Assembly (NCBI RefSeq): GCF_019320115.1
Contig: NC_089584.1
Span: 76,632,791 to 76,696,790 of the forward strand
Length of the DNA: 64,000 nucleotides
Direction: 5' to 3'
Source of the DNA: Miscanthus floridulus
Lineage: Eukaryota; Streptophyta; Magnoliopsida; Poales; Poaceae
Of this stretch, positions 33,840-45,898 are shown one piece after another. The notes beneath the pieces are model-generated. The model did not search any database and was not told the DNA's origin. It saw only the letters and a list, made by a program, of their open reading frames with translations. The position numbers and the translations under genes are program-made. Each line of letters begins with the position of its first letter. The first letter of the stretch is position 1.

Positions 33840-34948
33840 TAGGTTGGCATTATGACAGCAAAGGTCATTTCTCAGTCAAATCGGCCTATAAAGTGCATTG
33901 GGCTAGCGAAGAAAGGAGAATGCAGAAAGCTAGGCCGGGAGCAGCTGAAGGAAGTGGAGGGAAGGATGACCTGTGGCAGAAACTAGTGGAAGGTTGATTG
34001 TCCACCGAAGATCCAGCACTTTTCTGCGGCGACTCGGCCACAATACGCTGGCGCTGAGGAGGACCTTACAGCAATGGGGCATGAAAATTGAAACAGGCTG
34101 CTGCCTATGCCGGAGATTAGACGAGGACGGACGGTCATTTGTTTATGAAATTCAAGGACGTGAGAAAAGTTTGGAGGGAGTTAAATTTGGAGGCGATGCG
34201 ATGTCAACTAGCTGAATTTACCTCACCAAAAGAAATGCTACGCTTCATCCTAAAGCTGGAGCCTAAAACACAGCCTACTGTCATACTGCTGCTGTGGCTC
34301 TGGTGGGATGAACGGAACAAGTTTAGAGAAGAGGGAAGAAGAAGATCGGCTCTGGAAGTAGCATATGTGACTGCAGCATTGGCGGACAGAATTCAGACAA
34401 AGGGCACCCAAACTCCGTTGTCGGATTTCCGTCAGTGCCTGAAATGGGACAAACCACAGCAAGGAGTACTTAAAGTAAATTCCGATGGGGCATATGACAG
34501 TGCAACTGGATCTGGCGGTTCGAGCTTTATAATTCGTGATGATCAGGGCCTTATGGTGATGGCAGGCTGCAGGCAAGGAACAATTCCTACAGAGCGCTTT
34601 TCATGCGGAGCTGCTAGGGCTGCTTGGCCGGCCTGAAAGCTGCAGTGCAGTTGGGAATACGTAGATTAGTGCTAGGAGACGGATGCCTCTCTTGTCAAGG
34701 CGGCCCTGGACGACGATGCTTACCGACTGTCGACCATGAGCGGGATTACTACTGAACATTCGGCTGTTTCTGATGACGGAGTTTGTAAGTAGCAAAATTA
34801 GTGTGTCTTCGAGATCATGTAATAAAGTAGCAGATGCCATTGCGGCGTTTGGGTGTACTTGGGACTTTGTACTTCAATATGTTGAGGACCTGGTGACCAG
34901 CGAGCTTGCTGTGTCTAATGAGTAATGAATCCCGCGGTTCAAAAAAAA
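33824..34948 (+). pseudogene. L1-type LINE ORF2 C-terminus: zinc finger remnant, RNase H, poly(A)
   Basis: Continues the LINE from 28233. GWHYDSKGHFSVKSAYKVHW is followed, after frame changes, by a zf-RVT-like stretch (about 33980-34130) and an RNase H domain at 34440-34620 (WDKPQQGVLKVNSDGAY, SFIIRDDQGLMVMAGC). Further frame changes precede the stop near 34923. Poly(A) (8 A) lies at 34941-34948 and a second A-run at about 34966-34974. With the 27302-28233 part this is one 5'-truncated, poly(A)-tailed LINE copy. The RNase H of such LINEs removes RNA from the hybrid. No flanking target duplication was identified for the LINE itself. Confidence 0.85.
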
Positions 34949-35201
34949 GGAAAACAATATCCTCTCAAAAAAAAGAGCACAAGCGGCCGAAGCCGGGTGC
35001 TCAGAAGCGAAACCAGTCACCCATTGAACGATGTCTGAGTACCGACCTAGAGCCGCTCGTGGTGACCCACCGAGGGAGGCAGCAAGGCCCCGAGCCCGAG
35101 CGAACTAGCTCGGGAACCAAACAAGCAGGCTCGGTCGAGAAGCAAAGTATCAGCCCTCGGGGCCTAAGACCAAGGACCGGCCAACCGAATGCTTGGGGTT
35201 C
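34949..35201. other. Short non-coding stretch, Tat-like in style
   Basis: GC-rich repetitive sequence (ccccgagcccgagcgaact, gccctcggggcctaagacc) in the style of grass Tat-lineage non-coding DNA. It may belong with the similar sequence that resumes after 38223. Confidence 0.3.
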
Positions 35202-38200
35202 TGTCACACCCCAAAATTCCTGTTTTGGGTTGTAACTTAGAAAACACTAAATAACATTGATGGTTTTATCATTTTCTAAAATTTACCTAACTTTAGTTAA
35301 GTTGTTGACATTTTAGATATAGGAAAAATGTGAGTTTCTAAAATTTTTGTGATTAATTTAATGGTTTGTTGCATTACATGCCTTTGCATTGAGTTTGTGT
35401 ATGAAAAATGAATTTAAATGTTTACAAATATGCCTAGGGTTTGATCCCAACTTCATCTCTCCAAACATCAAACCAATCTCTAAAACTCTAATCAAAGTCT
35501 TTTGCCGACATCCTACAAAACCTTAGCCTAACCCGTTCTCTCTTTCTCTCCTATTTTTCTTTCTCAAGCTCTCGGTCAATTTGGTGCCCATGAATTCTTT
35601 GGGCCAATCTTTTCACCTCTTTCATCCATTCATACAAATCAATCTCAAATTGAGTTGAAGCCCGTTGTCGGGTATCAGTATCAGGGATACCTAGAAGAAG
35701 AAGCTAATGGCCGTGAACGCTAACACCCTCGGATGGTCAAGAGCGTATCTTAGTCTTGCCTGGCCCCGAGGGCACGGGCTCCGTCTCGCCCGACCTCAAG
35801 GATACGGGATCCAGGTCACCCGACCCCAAGGACGCGGGCTCTGTCTCGCCCGACCCCTTGGGCGAGAACCCCATCACATCTGACCCCGAGGGCGCGGGCT
35901 CCCCCTCGCCCGACGAAGGTCCGTACCGCCCGCAACCACTATGGGTCTAAAAGTACGAATCCGGGGTCAAACTTCTGACACCAGAAGGGGAGCAGGCGCG
36001 TCTTGACGTGTCCCGCGGCCACGACGGGCCACGTCTAAGGACGCACGTCGCCAACAGCATCGAGCGTGCCGACGCTGTGCTACCTACTCCCCGTATGGCC
36101 TCCAGCGGAGGCGTCAGCGAGCCATACCATCCGCTGGGACGGGATAGAGTGCCACGACCGGCTAACGACGCCCGTGTACGGTGCCAGTGATGAACAGGGT
36201 CGCGATAAGGAGCCAGTCCCCGTCGTCCTCTACAGGGCCAGCGGGACCACATAAAGGAGATGGAAGACGTTGCAATCCCGACAGCCTTCCTCTTCTCGTC
36301 TCACTCTCTCTCTCACTCACTCACTGTTCACCGACGCCGTACACTGGCATTTTGTTGTGTTCCCCACTGAATCATTCTCTGAATCGTTGAGCCCTCTAGT
36401 GTGACCATGTGTTTGTTAGCTGCACATGAGCCCACCAAGTTTCAAGCCAAGCAATTCAGCATGGGCCCTTCGTTTTTATGGTCACAGCCGCCGCTACCCG
36501 CTGCACGAGCATGTTCAACTGGTGCACAACTGTTGTAATTGTGTCCCTCGTTAATCTAGCATTCACCTTAGTGCAGCCATTTGTCAAAAATATATTCCAT
36601 GTGTCCTCTATACAAATCCATAATCATCTACAATACATCTATAGATCCCTGTACTCTATAAATCTTTCAAGTTACCACTTATCGATCACATTTATTCCAT
36701 TCCTATCATTTACCGAACCTTCTAGCTTCTACTTTCGATCTTTCATGTGTTTTAATCGTAGCTCCGTTTAGTTGTTTTTGCGCTCAATGATCGTAGTTCC
36801 AAGTCCTATGTGTTTAAAACCTTTATATCTTGTTTTATATATAATGATTGATGTATTGCTTCTATGTTTGTCTATGATGCTTGTGATGGTTGTTGCGATC
36901 GTTAGAAGAAGTTGTACAAGGATGATCTAGAACGAAAGTTGGACAAGTTTGAGCACTATTTGAGGCAAGTATAACATGAGTTCCCTTGTCACCCAATAAC
37001 CATTTAATCACCTTTTCATATGCATGTGTCTAATATGATGAACCCCTAAGGACTTTACCTAGAATCTTTGTTATCCTATATTCCTTGTTACCCTTGGGTT
37101 ATGCATATGGGTAGTTTTGCTTACCCTGCAATCACCAAACCACTATGATGTTAATATTGACTAATGGATTATGGAATTAATAATAAAATGATGCTTTTTA
37201 GCAACATGGATAGAAGGGGGGCTAGAGCATTGGGCCTTTTCGGGTGCTCTAGTCTACCCTCCGTAAGGACTGAATCTTAAAGCGGCAATCCCAGAATTTA
37301 CAGTACAGCCACGAGAACTACATGGCTCTGGTCTTAGCTCAGTATCTTGATATGTTCTAGTTTGTTAGCAGCTTACCGAAAGGGCAAGAGGGGGGTACCA
37401 TGCTGCTTATGGGCATTGTCCTGCCAAGGTGAGTGCTGGACTGGGATCTATAGTGCCACTCTTGGAGGAAGGTGTCCATGACACTTGGGAGACTGAAACC
37501 TTAGCAGTTGCTACTTATTAGAACAACTAGTGAAAAGCTTCGTAGTGATCCCTACCGACTTACCTTGGAAGTGAATCGAGAGGCTAGCTACCTCGGGCAA
37601 AGGGCAATCACAATTCATGGTGAAAGTGTACAACCTCTGCAGAGTGTAAAACTGGTATATCAACCGTGCTCATGGACACGAGCGGCCTGGATCCTTTTTG
37701 AGATAGATGGTTCTATGGATGGTTCGGGTGATGATTAATCTTGATGATAATTATTATACTTCTCACCTTGGGAGCTTAAGCATAACTTAGTTACTCAGAT
37801 TTAAAATAATAAAATATGACCAACTAAAAATGCTTACCGTAGTTCAACCGAGTCTAGCCTTTTGAGCTTTGCATTTGCTCATGTTATACTTATTGAGTAT
37901 GATGCGCTCACACTTGCTTTACATACAATCAACAAAAATCTCGGATGGGTACCAGAAGGTGGATTCAAGTGATGAGTTATAGGAGATATTCCAAGAGTAC
38001 TAGGCGAGTGTTTCCCCCAGTCAACCGTTCCTGTGGAGTATGGAGACCCGAAGAGAAGATTAAGAATAGATTCCCCTGTGATTTGTAATAGATGTAAGTC
38101 TTGTTGTAACTATGTTCCGATATATAATAGTTCTCGCGGACTTGCCCGCTAGTAGCACAGGGCATGGCGCACTTGGCCACTGAGGCCAGCATTGTAACAT

Positions 38201-38223
38201 GCCAGCCCAACGAGGTTACGACA
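35202..38223 (+). mobile_element. Long gypsy LTR (probably solo or truncated), Tekay/Del style
   Basis: Starts TGTCACACCCCAAAATTCC at 35202; a plausible end is ggttacGACA at 38223, giving a TGTC/GACA pair. No primer-binding site follows, and the 5-mers ggttc and aactc do not match, so boundaries are tentative. Internal sequence (accgaaagggcaagaggggg, tgccactcttggaggaaggt) is typical of long grass gypsy LTRs. A separate Tat-like LTR is nested at about 35664-36370. Confidence 0.5.
35664..36370 (+). mobile_element. Nested Tat-like LTR
   Basis: Begins TTGTCGGGTATCAGTATCAGG and contains four imperfect ~45-50 base repeats of the type gaccccgagggcgcgggctc, then cctcgcccgacccc (about 35755-35920). 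The sequence gaccacataaaggagatgg, then CT-rich leader (ctctctctctcactcactcac), suggests the R/U5 end. The right boundary is only approximate (cactggca...cccca region). Surrounding sequence is AT-rich and clearly different in composition. Confidence 0.5.
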
Positions 38224-38695
38224 AACTCCGTTCATGACTCAGGAAATACGAATTACTCACAAAGTAATTCCATTACATAGGAATGACCTAGAAATTGATT
38301 ACAATATACCGCGACAAAAACCGCAACAGAGGACCACCTATATGGAGGCAAAAGACATCGGTGGAGCGTCAACCCTCTAATCGAGCTTCCACGGCACACA
38401 GACGAGGCATCCCTCAAGGCCGGACCATGCTAGGGAGCCTGACCTCCTCGGCCTAGGGCCCAAAAGGAAGCCACGCTGGGGACGACAGAGGAGACTGATG
38501 GGCGAAGCGACCCCCACGCCGAGCTCCAAGGACGGCCAGCCCCTTCTAGGGCAACGATCAACGAGGGGGGAAAACGGTAGATCTCCTAGCTACAACCCTG
38601 GTGTATCGTCCATTCTCCCCACCAAGAAGAAATTGCCCTCCCTTGGGCACGCTTCCCACTAGCGGGGAGGCTAAGGGGATTCTTGGGGCCCCTTT
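38224..38695 (-). other. Tat-like non-coding DNA, left part
   Basis: GC-rich, no open domain. It is interrupted by the element at 38696-39649 and continues at 39650. Orientation is inferred from the A-rich start and from the strand of similar DNA at 43477-43937. Confidence 0.3.
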
Positions 38696-39649
38696 GGTTA
38701 GGTTTTTGAACCTGCTTTAGTTTTTACAAAAGCCAAAAGCCAGTCAAAGAACCCAAAAGTCATAGTTCCTTTTGCCTAAGAAAAGCTTCTACTCTAGTAT
38801 AAAACTAAAAGAAAGTCTCCCCTGCTTTCAGCTGCCTTTGGGAAAAATATTTACCCACCTGCCACAGGTTACGATGGGTACTAGTTCATTTTTTTCTTCT
38901 TTTCCTATTCGCGTCGTATCTCCATTGGGCTCGCAGCGGCGCATCTCCATACGGCCGCTCCACTCCGGCCACCGTGGCGCTCCATCGCTGGCGCATCTCT
39001 AGGCGGAGCTCCATCACCAGTGCAGCGCTCCTCTACCGGTCTGCTCCACCACCAGACGCGCTTCCTCTACCCCTTCTCTAGCTTCGCCAGATCTCGCCAG
39101 ACTTCCTTCCTCCATGGCTGGCCGCCCGAACTTCCCTCCACCATGGTGCCACGCGTGCTCCCTTCGGCAGGTGAACCTTGGCCACTGCGCCCCGCCGGTG
39201 AGGCCCAAGCCGCCATGCCCAGGTAGGCCAGCCCAGGCCAGTGCGCCCAAGCGTGCAGGAGCCCTAGCAGCAGGCCCCAGCGCACGGCCCCGATAGCTCG
39301 GCCTCGGAGGCGTGGCCTTGGTGGAGCAGCCCTGGTGGCTTGGCTCTCGTGGCCCCTCCCACGCTCAGCTCCGGTGGCCCCTCCCATACTCAGCTCCCGG
39401 CCCTTGCCCATGCGGTTCCGAGGAAGAAGAAGCACGCAGACTAAAAAATGAGAGGAATATACATTTAGTGGATGACATGTGGGGTCATGGGTGAGATGTG
39501 GGACCCGTTGGCAGTAGTCTTTTCAAAATCCACACATGTTCAACCACACGGACTTCTACTTTTCCCGTAGCCACTTTTCCACAACTTTTTTCCGAAGCCC
39601 ATAGTTCACGACAGTTTTTTCAAAAGCCATATTTCAATCAAACAGGGCC
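38696..39649. mobile_element. Non-autonomous DNA element, 954 bp, GC-rich interior
   Basis: The left end GGCCCCTTTGGTTAGGTTTTTG and the reverse complement of the right end, GGCCCTGTTTGATTGAAATATG, form imperfect inverted repeats; the adjoining arms (acaaaagccaaaagccagtc versus gacagttttttcaaaagcc) also pair. The interior 38930-39430 is GC-rich with ctccaccatcgctggcg-like leader sequence and could be captured host DNA, but none of its frames shows a domain I recognise. No target duplication is clear. Confidence 0.55.
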
Positions 39650-40935
39650 TTAAGCAACCATAAGTTGCTGAATTCCCCCAACCTCACAGGAGCACCAAGG
39701 AAAGAGCGCCCATGACGCACCCTGGGCTGGCTCGAGCAATGAAGGGGAGGCATCAGGCTACCAGCCGCTTTTGCATCCTCACGTGTGGAGACATCGGCGC
39801 CAAACGCCACCAAAGGGGAGCAAGGAGCAAAAGCACCCCCTAACGAAGCCAAAGAAGGCAGGGGGATGCTCGCCGTTCTATGCCCCACCATGGATCCACT
39901 CTCGTCGTGCCTCGTCGCTGCCGCTCCACCGATGCTGAAATCCCACCAACCTCACAGAAGGAAGCCTCGAGATGCTCTGAAGATTTATGTGGAGAGATCG
40001 ATCCCAAGGGATCGCCATGGCATTAATTAGAACGCTGCAAGGAAGATGGGATGCGCTTTGGTCGCCCCACACCAGGGGAAACTTATAGCCCGAAGCGAGG
40101 GGACCCAGGCCTAGGACAACCATCCGATTTCTAGCCAAGGAGGCATCACATGGAAGAACCACAGGTCCCGAGGGCCGGTTTTCCTCTATTGCTCCACGAA
40201 TCTTAAGTCAGATGGTTGCGTGGGAGAACCATGCACCATAAAGATGTGACCGACCGGATGCGCCTGACTGGTCATGTCCCATCGGCTCATGCCACGCGAT
40301 GAGCGGCGTCTCCCACGAGCATGCCTCGGGGTAGGATTCGAGGGGACGCGCTTACCCTCGACCCTTCCACGCGGAACCGACAGCAAAGATCCACGTGTTC
40401 AAAGCACCACGGCCCCTCGACCCATGGGGCGCCACGCATGTTAACTCCACTTGCTGGCGTGACAATCGAGGAATATCAAAAGACTACACTAAGCGTTAGT
40501 GAGAGAGGCGCGTGAAGAAACCACCCTGCCCGCTGACAAGCAGGTCCGGTGGTGGCCTCGGGGGCTGCGTCATCCCCTCCATGGGGAAAACCGAGACCCG
40601 ACCAACAGGCGTCCCATGACCGCTCCCAAGCATGACAAAGACAAGAGCAGAGAGCAACGAGCAGTGGGCCCACCGAGGGTCACCTGAGCCCCGGGTAGAA
40701 AATGGCCCCGACCAACATGAAGTACTGGCCTGAGCCAAGGAGGCCTATCTTCGAGCCCTCATATGGGTGTGGGACGTCGAGCAGCGGATTGGCACCTAGC
40801 CAGGGCCCCGGTGCCTCATCACTCCACCCACGGTAGAACGAGGTAAGCAGGGTGCCCTACATGGGCCTAGAGCTGGCAGCCCCCAAACGGGTTAGCTAGG
40901 CCCTCGCTCGAGCCTCCCCACACAATGCTCAATCC
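39650..40935 (-). other. Tat-like non-coding DNA, middle part
   Basis: Sequence in the style of grass Tat-lineage internal regions (gccccgaccaacatgaag, cccaaacgggttagctagg). Open frames are compositional; no gag or pol motif was found on either strand. Confidence 0.3.
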
Positions 40936-40938
40936 TAA

Positions 40939-41182
40939 GGGCGCGTTTAGTTCCCAAAATTTTTTAGGGTTTGGGTACTGTTTAGCTACTGTAGTACTTT
41001 CGTTTGTATTTGGTAATTAGTATCTAATTATGGACTAATTAGGTTCGAAAGTTTCGTCTCGCGATTTCTCACCTAACTGTGCAATTAGTTTTGTTTTTCG
41101 TCTACATTTAGTACTCCATGCATGTGCTGCAAGATTCGATGTGACACTTTGGGTTGAAAATTTTTGGAATCTAAACAGGGCC
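40939..41182. mobile_element. Tourist-like MITE with TAA target duplication
   Basis: The 244-bp element starts GGGCGCGTTTAGTTCCC and ends aatCTAAACAGGGCC. It is flanked by TAA at 40936-40938 and 41183-41185. Subterminal arms pair (aaattttttagggtttggg... versus ...gggttgaaaatttttggaat), and the inner part has gactaattaggttcgaaag and gtctcgcgatttctcacc, hallmarks of a very common grass MITE. Confidence 0.85.
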
Positions 41183-41520
41183 TAACATCGCCCAGCTCAA
41201 AAGCCGCGCGCACGCCTAAAGGCCCGGGCACCCACAGAAGGGCGACTGACCAAAGTCTCTCGGGACCCGGTGCGACCGATCGAACCAATCATCAAAGATC
41301 AGGCTCAGCCCCTCGTCGCCATCACAGACTCGACCCAGGAGGCCATGAAGGGCTCAGGGACTCTTTGAAGGCCAAGGAAGCCTCGAGAAGGCTCACCCGA
41401 GGAGGCCGTGCCACAGTAGAAAGCCCCTTACGATCAAGTACCAGAACGGTGGTAGCAGCATTAGGAGACGGTTGCGGCACTGTCAACTCCTCCCTATGCG
41501 ACAAGACGACGTCTACCAAC
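41183..41520 (-). other. Tat-like non-coding DNA, interrupted by the solo LTR
   Basis: Continuation of the surrounding element (ggcctaacatcgcccagctc ... gcgacaagacgacgtctaccaac). The bases ccaac (41516-41520) are the left target duplication of the solo LTR. Confidence 0.3.
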
Positions 41521-43476
41521 TGAAAGATCCTAATATGGCTAGAGGGGGGTGAATAGCCTATTTAAAAATCTACAAATCAACTAGAGCAATTTGATTAGTA
41601 TGACAAATAGCGTAAGTAAACTTGCTCTAGCTCTACAAGGGTTACAAGCCACCTATCCAACAATTCTAGTTGCAATGATTACTTAGGCACATAAACTTGC
41701 TATGTAATTACTCACTAAGAGCTCTCAACCTTGCTACTCTAAAGAGCTCAACTAGATGAATATAAATAATAAAGCAAGCTCTCAATTCTAATTACACTAA
41801 AGAGCTTGTGTCAACTAGTTTGCAAGAATGTAAATAAGTGAGTAAGGTGATTATACCAACGTGTAGGGGATGAACCAATCACAAGATGAATATATAGCCA
41901 ATCACCGGGAGAATGCCAAAGACAAGAGACAATCGATTTTCTCCCGAGGTTCACGTGTTTGCCAACACGCTACGTCCCCGTTGTGTCGACCAACACTTGG
42001 TGGTTCGGTGGCTAAGAGGTGTTTCACAAACCTCGTCCACACGATTGGACACCGCAAGAACCGACCCACAAGTGAGATAACTCAATGACACGAGCAATTT
42101 ACTAGAGTTATCTTTCGGCGCTCCGCTGGGGAAGGTACAACTCCCCTCACAATCACCGGAGACGGCCACGAACAATCACCAACTCGTGCCGATCCTCCAC
42201 CGCTGCTCCAACCGTCTAGGTGGTGGCAACCACCAAGAGAAACAAGCGAAATCCGCAGCGCAACACGAATACCAAGTGCCTCTAGATGCAATCACTCAAG
42301 CAATGCACTTGGATTCTCTCCCAATCTCACAATGATGATGGATCAATGATAGAGATGAGTGGGAGGGCTTTGGCTAAGCTCACAAGGTTGCTATGTCAAT
42401 GAAAATGTAGCAAAAGTGCACCCTTGAGCCGGCCATGGGGCTATAAATAGAGCCCCAATCAAATAGAGCCGTTATACCCCTTCACTGGGCAAAACGCGCT
42501 CTGACCGGACGCTCCGATCATACTGACCGGACGCTGGCCCTCAGCGTCCGGTCGCCCGATGGACGCCACGCGTCACCAGCTTCAAACGCTGTTCGTCAGA
42601 TTTCAACGGCTACGAAGCTGACCGGACGCTCCGGTAAAACTGACCGGACGCTGAAGCCCCAGCGTCCGGTTGTTTCCAGTAAACTCCCCGAGGCATATTT
42701 TTCAACCGGACGCGTCCGGTCCACCTTGACCGGACATAGACCAGCGTCCGGTGCAATACCCTCGGTACTGTGCAGACCCGTTAGTTTGACCGAACACAGA
42801 AACCAGCGTTCAGTGCTTTCAGACCCAGCGTCCGGTCAGTTGACCGACACCAACGTCTTCGCGATCAACTCGTTTTCACTTCTAACTTCTTCACCCTTGA
42901 TCCAATGTGCCAACCACAAGAATTTGCATCCGACGCAATAGAAAATAGGCATTTCATTTTCCCGAAAGCGTTGAATCTCGACCCCAAACCCATCTCAACC
43001 CTGCAAACACCACCTCCTTTGTAGATGTGCCAACACCACCAAGTGTATCACCTTATGCACAAGTGTTAGCATATTTTCACAAACATTTTCAAGGGTGTTA
43101 GCACTCCACTAGATCCTAAATGCATATGCAATGAGTTAGAGCATCTAGTGGCACTTTTGATAACCGCATTCCGATACGAGTTTCACTCCTCTTAATAGTA
43201 CGGCTATCTATCCTAAATGTGATCACACTCACTAAGTGTCTTGATCACTAAAACAAAATGGCTCCTACATTTTATACCTTTGCCTTGAGCCTTTTGTTTT
43301 TCTCTTTCTTCTTTTCCAAGTTTAAGCATTTGACCATCACCATGCCATCACCATTGTCATGATCTTCGCCATTGCTTCATCACTTGGAGTAGTGCTACCT
43401 ATCTCATAATCATCTTGATAAACTAGGTTAGCACTTAGGGTTTCATCAATTAACCAAAACCAAACTAGAGCTTTCA
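41521..43476. mobile_element. Solo LTR with TGAAAG...CTTTCA ends and 5-bp target duplication
   Basis: The ends TGAAAGATCC (41521) and GAGCTTTCA (43476) are inverted repeats. Flanking CCAAC at 41516-41520 and 43477-43481 is a perfect 5-bp duplication. Length is 1956 bp. No primer site or coding sequence lies inside, so this is the product of LTR-LTR recombination. The opening tatggctagaggggggtgaa resembles Sirevirus-type copia LTRs. The interior has repeated gaccggacgct/agcgtccggt words at about 42500-42840, also seen in the LTR at 56829-58292. Orientation was not fixed. Confidence 0.9.
42500..42850. repeat. Degenerate CCGGACGCT/AGCGTCCGG repeat cluster
   Basis: At least ten copies of gaccggacgct(c), cagcgtccggt and variants lie in alternating orientation. 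The same words recur at 57580-57860 in the Sirevirus LTR, linking the two LTR families. Confidence 0.7.
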
Positions 43477-43937
43477 CCAACGTCGTGGCAGAGAACTCAT
43501 GCACCTGGTAAATGAACCATAGACTAGAACCAAGAGACTTGTACACCGTGACCTCCTCAGAATATAAGGGTGTCACGACTCCTTGTAGAGGGGATGGGAT
43601 CTCAACCACCAAAACCCATCTCAGCTAGAGAAGGCCGGTTTCTTACTCACTGAGGAAGAACTCTGACGAGAGCTAGGATAACACTGAGAGATCACCTACA
43701 AACTCTCTCGATCTCCACCATTGTAACACCTCGATTGGGTATTCCTAACACGAAGATCACTATACTACTGGACGTAAGGCTCCCGTACCAGGATAAATCG
43801 TTGTGTCCCTCCCGTGTTTTGAGTGTCCGAGCCATCGGAGACCCACACATTGACTTCTGATGAACAACCACGATGCTCACCGTAGTTACGAACCAGCAAC
43901 ACCAATGTTGTTGACCTAATATGGTTATGAAAGACAG
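43477..43937 (-). other. Tat-like non-coding DNA joined to ABCG exon 7
   Basis: Right continuation of the element interrupted by the solo LTR. It abuts ABCG coding sequence near 43937 (ACAACCGG then TAAAACTG on the minus strand), so an element end or deletion junction falls within the exon just after the ABC signature. Confidence 0.35.
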
Positions 43938-45116
43938 TTTTACCGGTTGTAACACGCTTCCGTTGTCCACCAGATATGCCCCTGAGGCATCTCATCCCGT
44001 ACCATTGTGTCTGCGCATATCTCTAGTCCAAATATCTGCAGGAAGTGAAGTGTACATTGTTAAGGACATAGATGACTAAATCATCCGAAATTGCTCATAT
44101 TTGAGGCTAAAAGTTGCAATGTACCTTCAGAATATAGTCAGTGACCACATTGGCATCTTGCCCACCCATTACACACGCCTAATTAAATTGAACATGAAAG
44201 CTATAGTCAGTTTTGATTATGGTTGGCAAAGTATTCATGGAAACAATCTATGATAAAATCTACTAGATATATTTAGTCAGGAACGCATGCCTTCATGAAT
44301 GCATCAATATCAGCATCAGGCTTGATATTGGCCGCCTTCTCTCGCCTTGACAGCTCAGTCAGCATATCTAATAACATAGAGGAAAGAAGCAAGACCCGAT
44401 AATCATATCAATGAATAGTGTAAATCCTACATGGGGTAGGCAAGCAGAACAAATGCATATGCATGTATCGCGTGACTAATTGCTCGCAACTGTACCAAGA
44501 CGGGAGCCGACACCCTGGCAGGTGGCAGCGTGCAGAGAATGCAAGCGTCTCCCTCACAGTCATCTCTCCTATGTGGAGGTCATGCTGGCTTATGTACGCG
44601 ACTGGCTTATGTACGCGACTGGCCTCTGGAATAAACTGTCATCTCGTGACCATTGTAGGTCACTTTGCCTGAAAACTGCACGGTGTTTCGCTATAACATT
44701 AGGCACTGGACATTTATTAGATAGAGTAGTTCGTACAATGCATGCAGCAGTTGCCTATGAAAGATGCCCTGTTTCTTGAATGCCCAGTTTTGTGCAGAAG
44801 TTCACAACAAACTAAAATAGATGTCACAAAACGCAATGAACGAGATAATGCAGACTGGTTTTTGCGAGGTGTAATTTTTTTTAAAGAATTTACAAGGTGC
44901 GATTATTGCAAACAAGTATAAGGATATATTTTGTACTGCCTTGAGGTCTTTGTCAAGCCTTCCAGCCAAGGCGGGCAACAAAGTGATCTTGCCTGATCCA
45001 GGCGGGCCTAACAGAAGTGTCATCCTGCGTATATAAACGTAAAGAACGTAAGGTTGACTGGTGGAAGAAGCCAAGAAATGGAATCCTTGTAGTCCCAGAC
45101 TATTAGTAACTCTCTC

Positions 45117-45385
45117 TCTAGGCTTTTTATGCGCATATATTCATCTCAATTCACAGGTGTTGAAATAGATTGGGGTGGAATTGAACTAAATTATATTCCA
45201 TTCCACTACAACACGTGTGGATTGAAGTGGATACACATACATCTCAACAAGGCCTACATGCGAATGTATTCGTCTCAATCCACATGTGTTGAAGTGGAAT
45301 TGAGTGAAATTAAACTAAATTACATTCCATTTCATTCCAACATATATGGATGATGTGGATACACATGCACCTAAACAAGCCTTAG
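45117..45385. repeat. Tandemly duplicated MITE-like unit in intron 2 of ABCG copy B
   Basis: Two ~130-base units share tgcgcatatattcatctcaa / tgcgaatgtattcgtctcaa, caggtgttgaaatagat / catgtgttgaagtggaa, ggaattgaactaaattat / gaaattaaactaaattac, cattccactacaacacg / catttcattccaacata and gtggatacacatac / gtggatacacatgc. Outer ends aggctttttatgcgc and caagcctta are weakly inverted. This looks like a tandem duplication of a small fold-back element. Confidence 0.65.
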
Positions 45386-45638
45386 GAAGATTACTAATCG
45401 AGTCACCAACACAAGCCAAACCAACAGGAATATATAACTCATATAAAAATTACTCTAGTTGTAAAAAAAAAAACAACTCATCGACTCTGTAGATGAAAAA
45501 TAGTTTGACTCTCTTGAGGACAAAAAAAAAACAATAAAAGAGCGATTGTTTTACTCAACCACCTGCGAGGCTGATGATTCCGCTGAGGTCGTGGAGGATG
45601 GGTAGTACATGCATTATAAGTCAGAATAGTATTTTCTC

Positions 45639-45762
45639 TCAACCTGTTCGCTTAGTCGTAACGATCATGGATTATAAGTCAGAATAATATTTTCTATTGC
45701 ACCAGACTAGCCAGCGGTAATATATAATCTACTATGGTTTGAGCCGAAACGAAGAGGCTGAT
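45639..45762. mobile_element. MITE inserted at the end of ABCG copy B exon 2
   Basis: The ends CAACCTGTTCGCTTAG and the reverse complement CAGCCTCTTCGTTTCGG are imperfect inverted repeats. The interior has gatcatggattataagtcag, typical of a small grass MITE. It replaces the expected exon 2 tail after LPSRKR. A partial duplicate of the left arm (attataagtcagaatagtat) precedes it at about 45610. Confidence 0.6.
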
Positions 45763-45898
45763 CATCCGCTTCCTACTGGGCAGTATGTGCAGCGCGTTCG
45801 CCGCTTCGGTGTGGAGGCCGTTGCTGCCGACGCGCACCTCAGCCTCCGCCTCAAGGTTCTGGAACCCCACCTCGATCGTGGGCATGTCGATCCCGACC

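Noticed and set aside
35197..38228. Attempt to define a 5-bp target duplication for the TGTCACACC LTR
   Set aside because: ggttc and aactc do not match, and alternative ends (catgccagccca) do not give a CA terminus with matching flanks.
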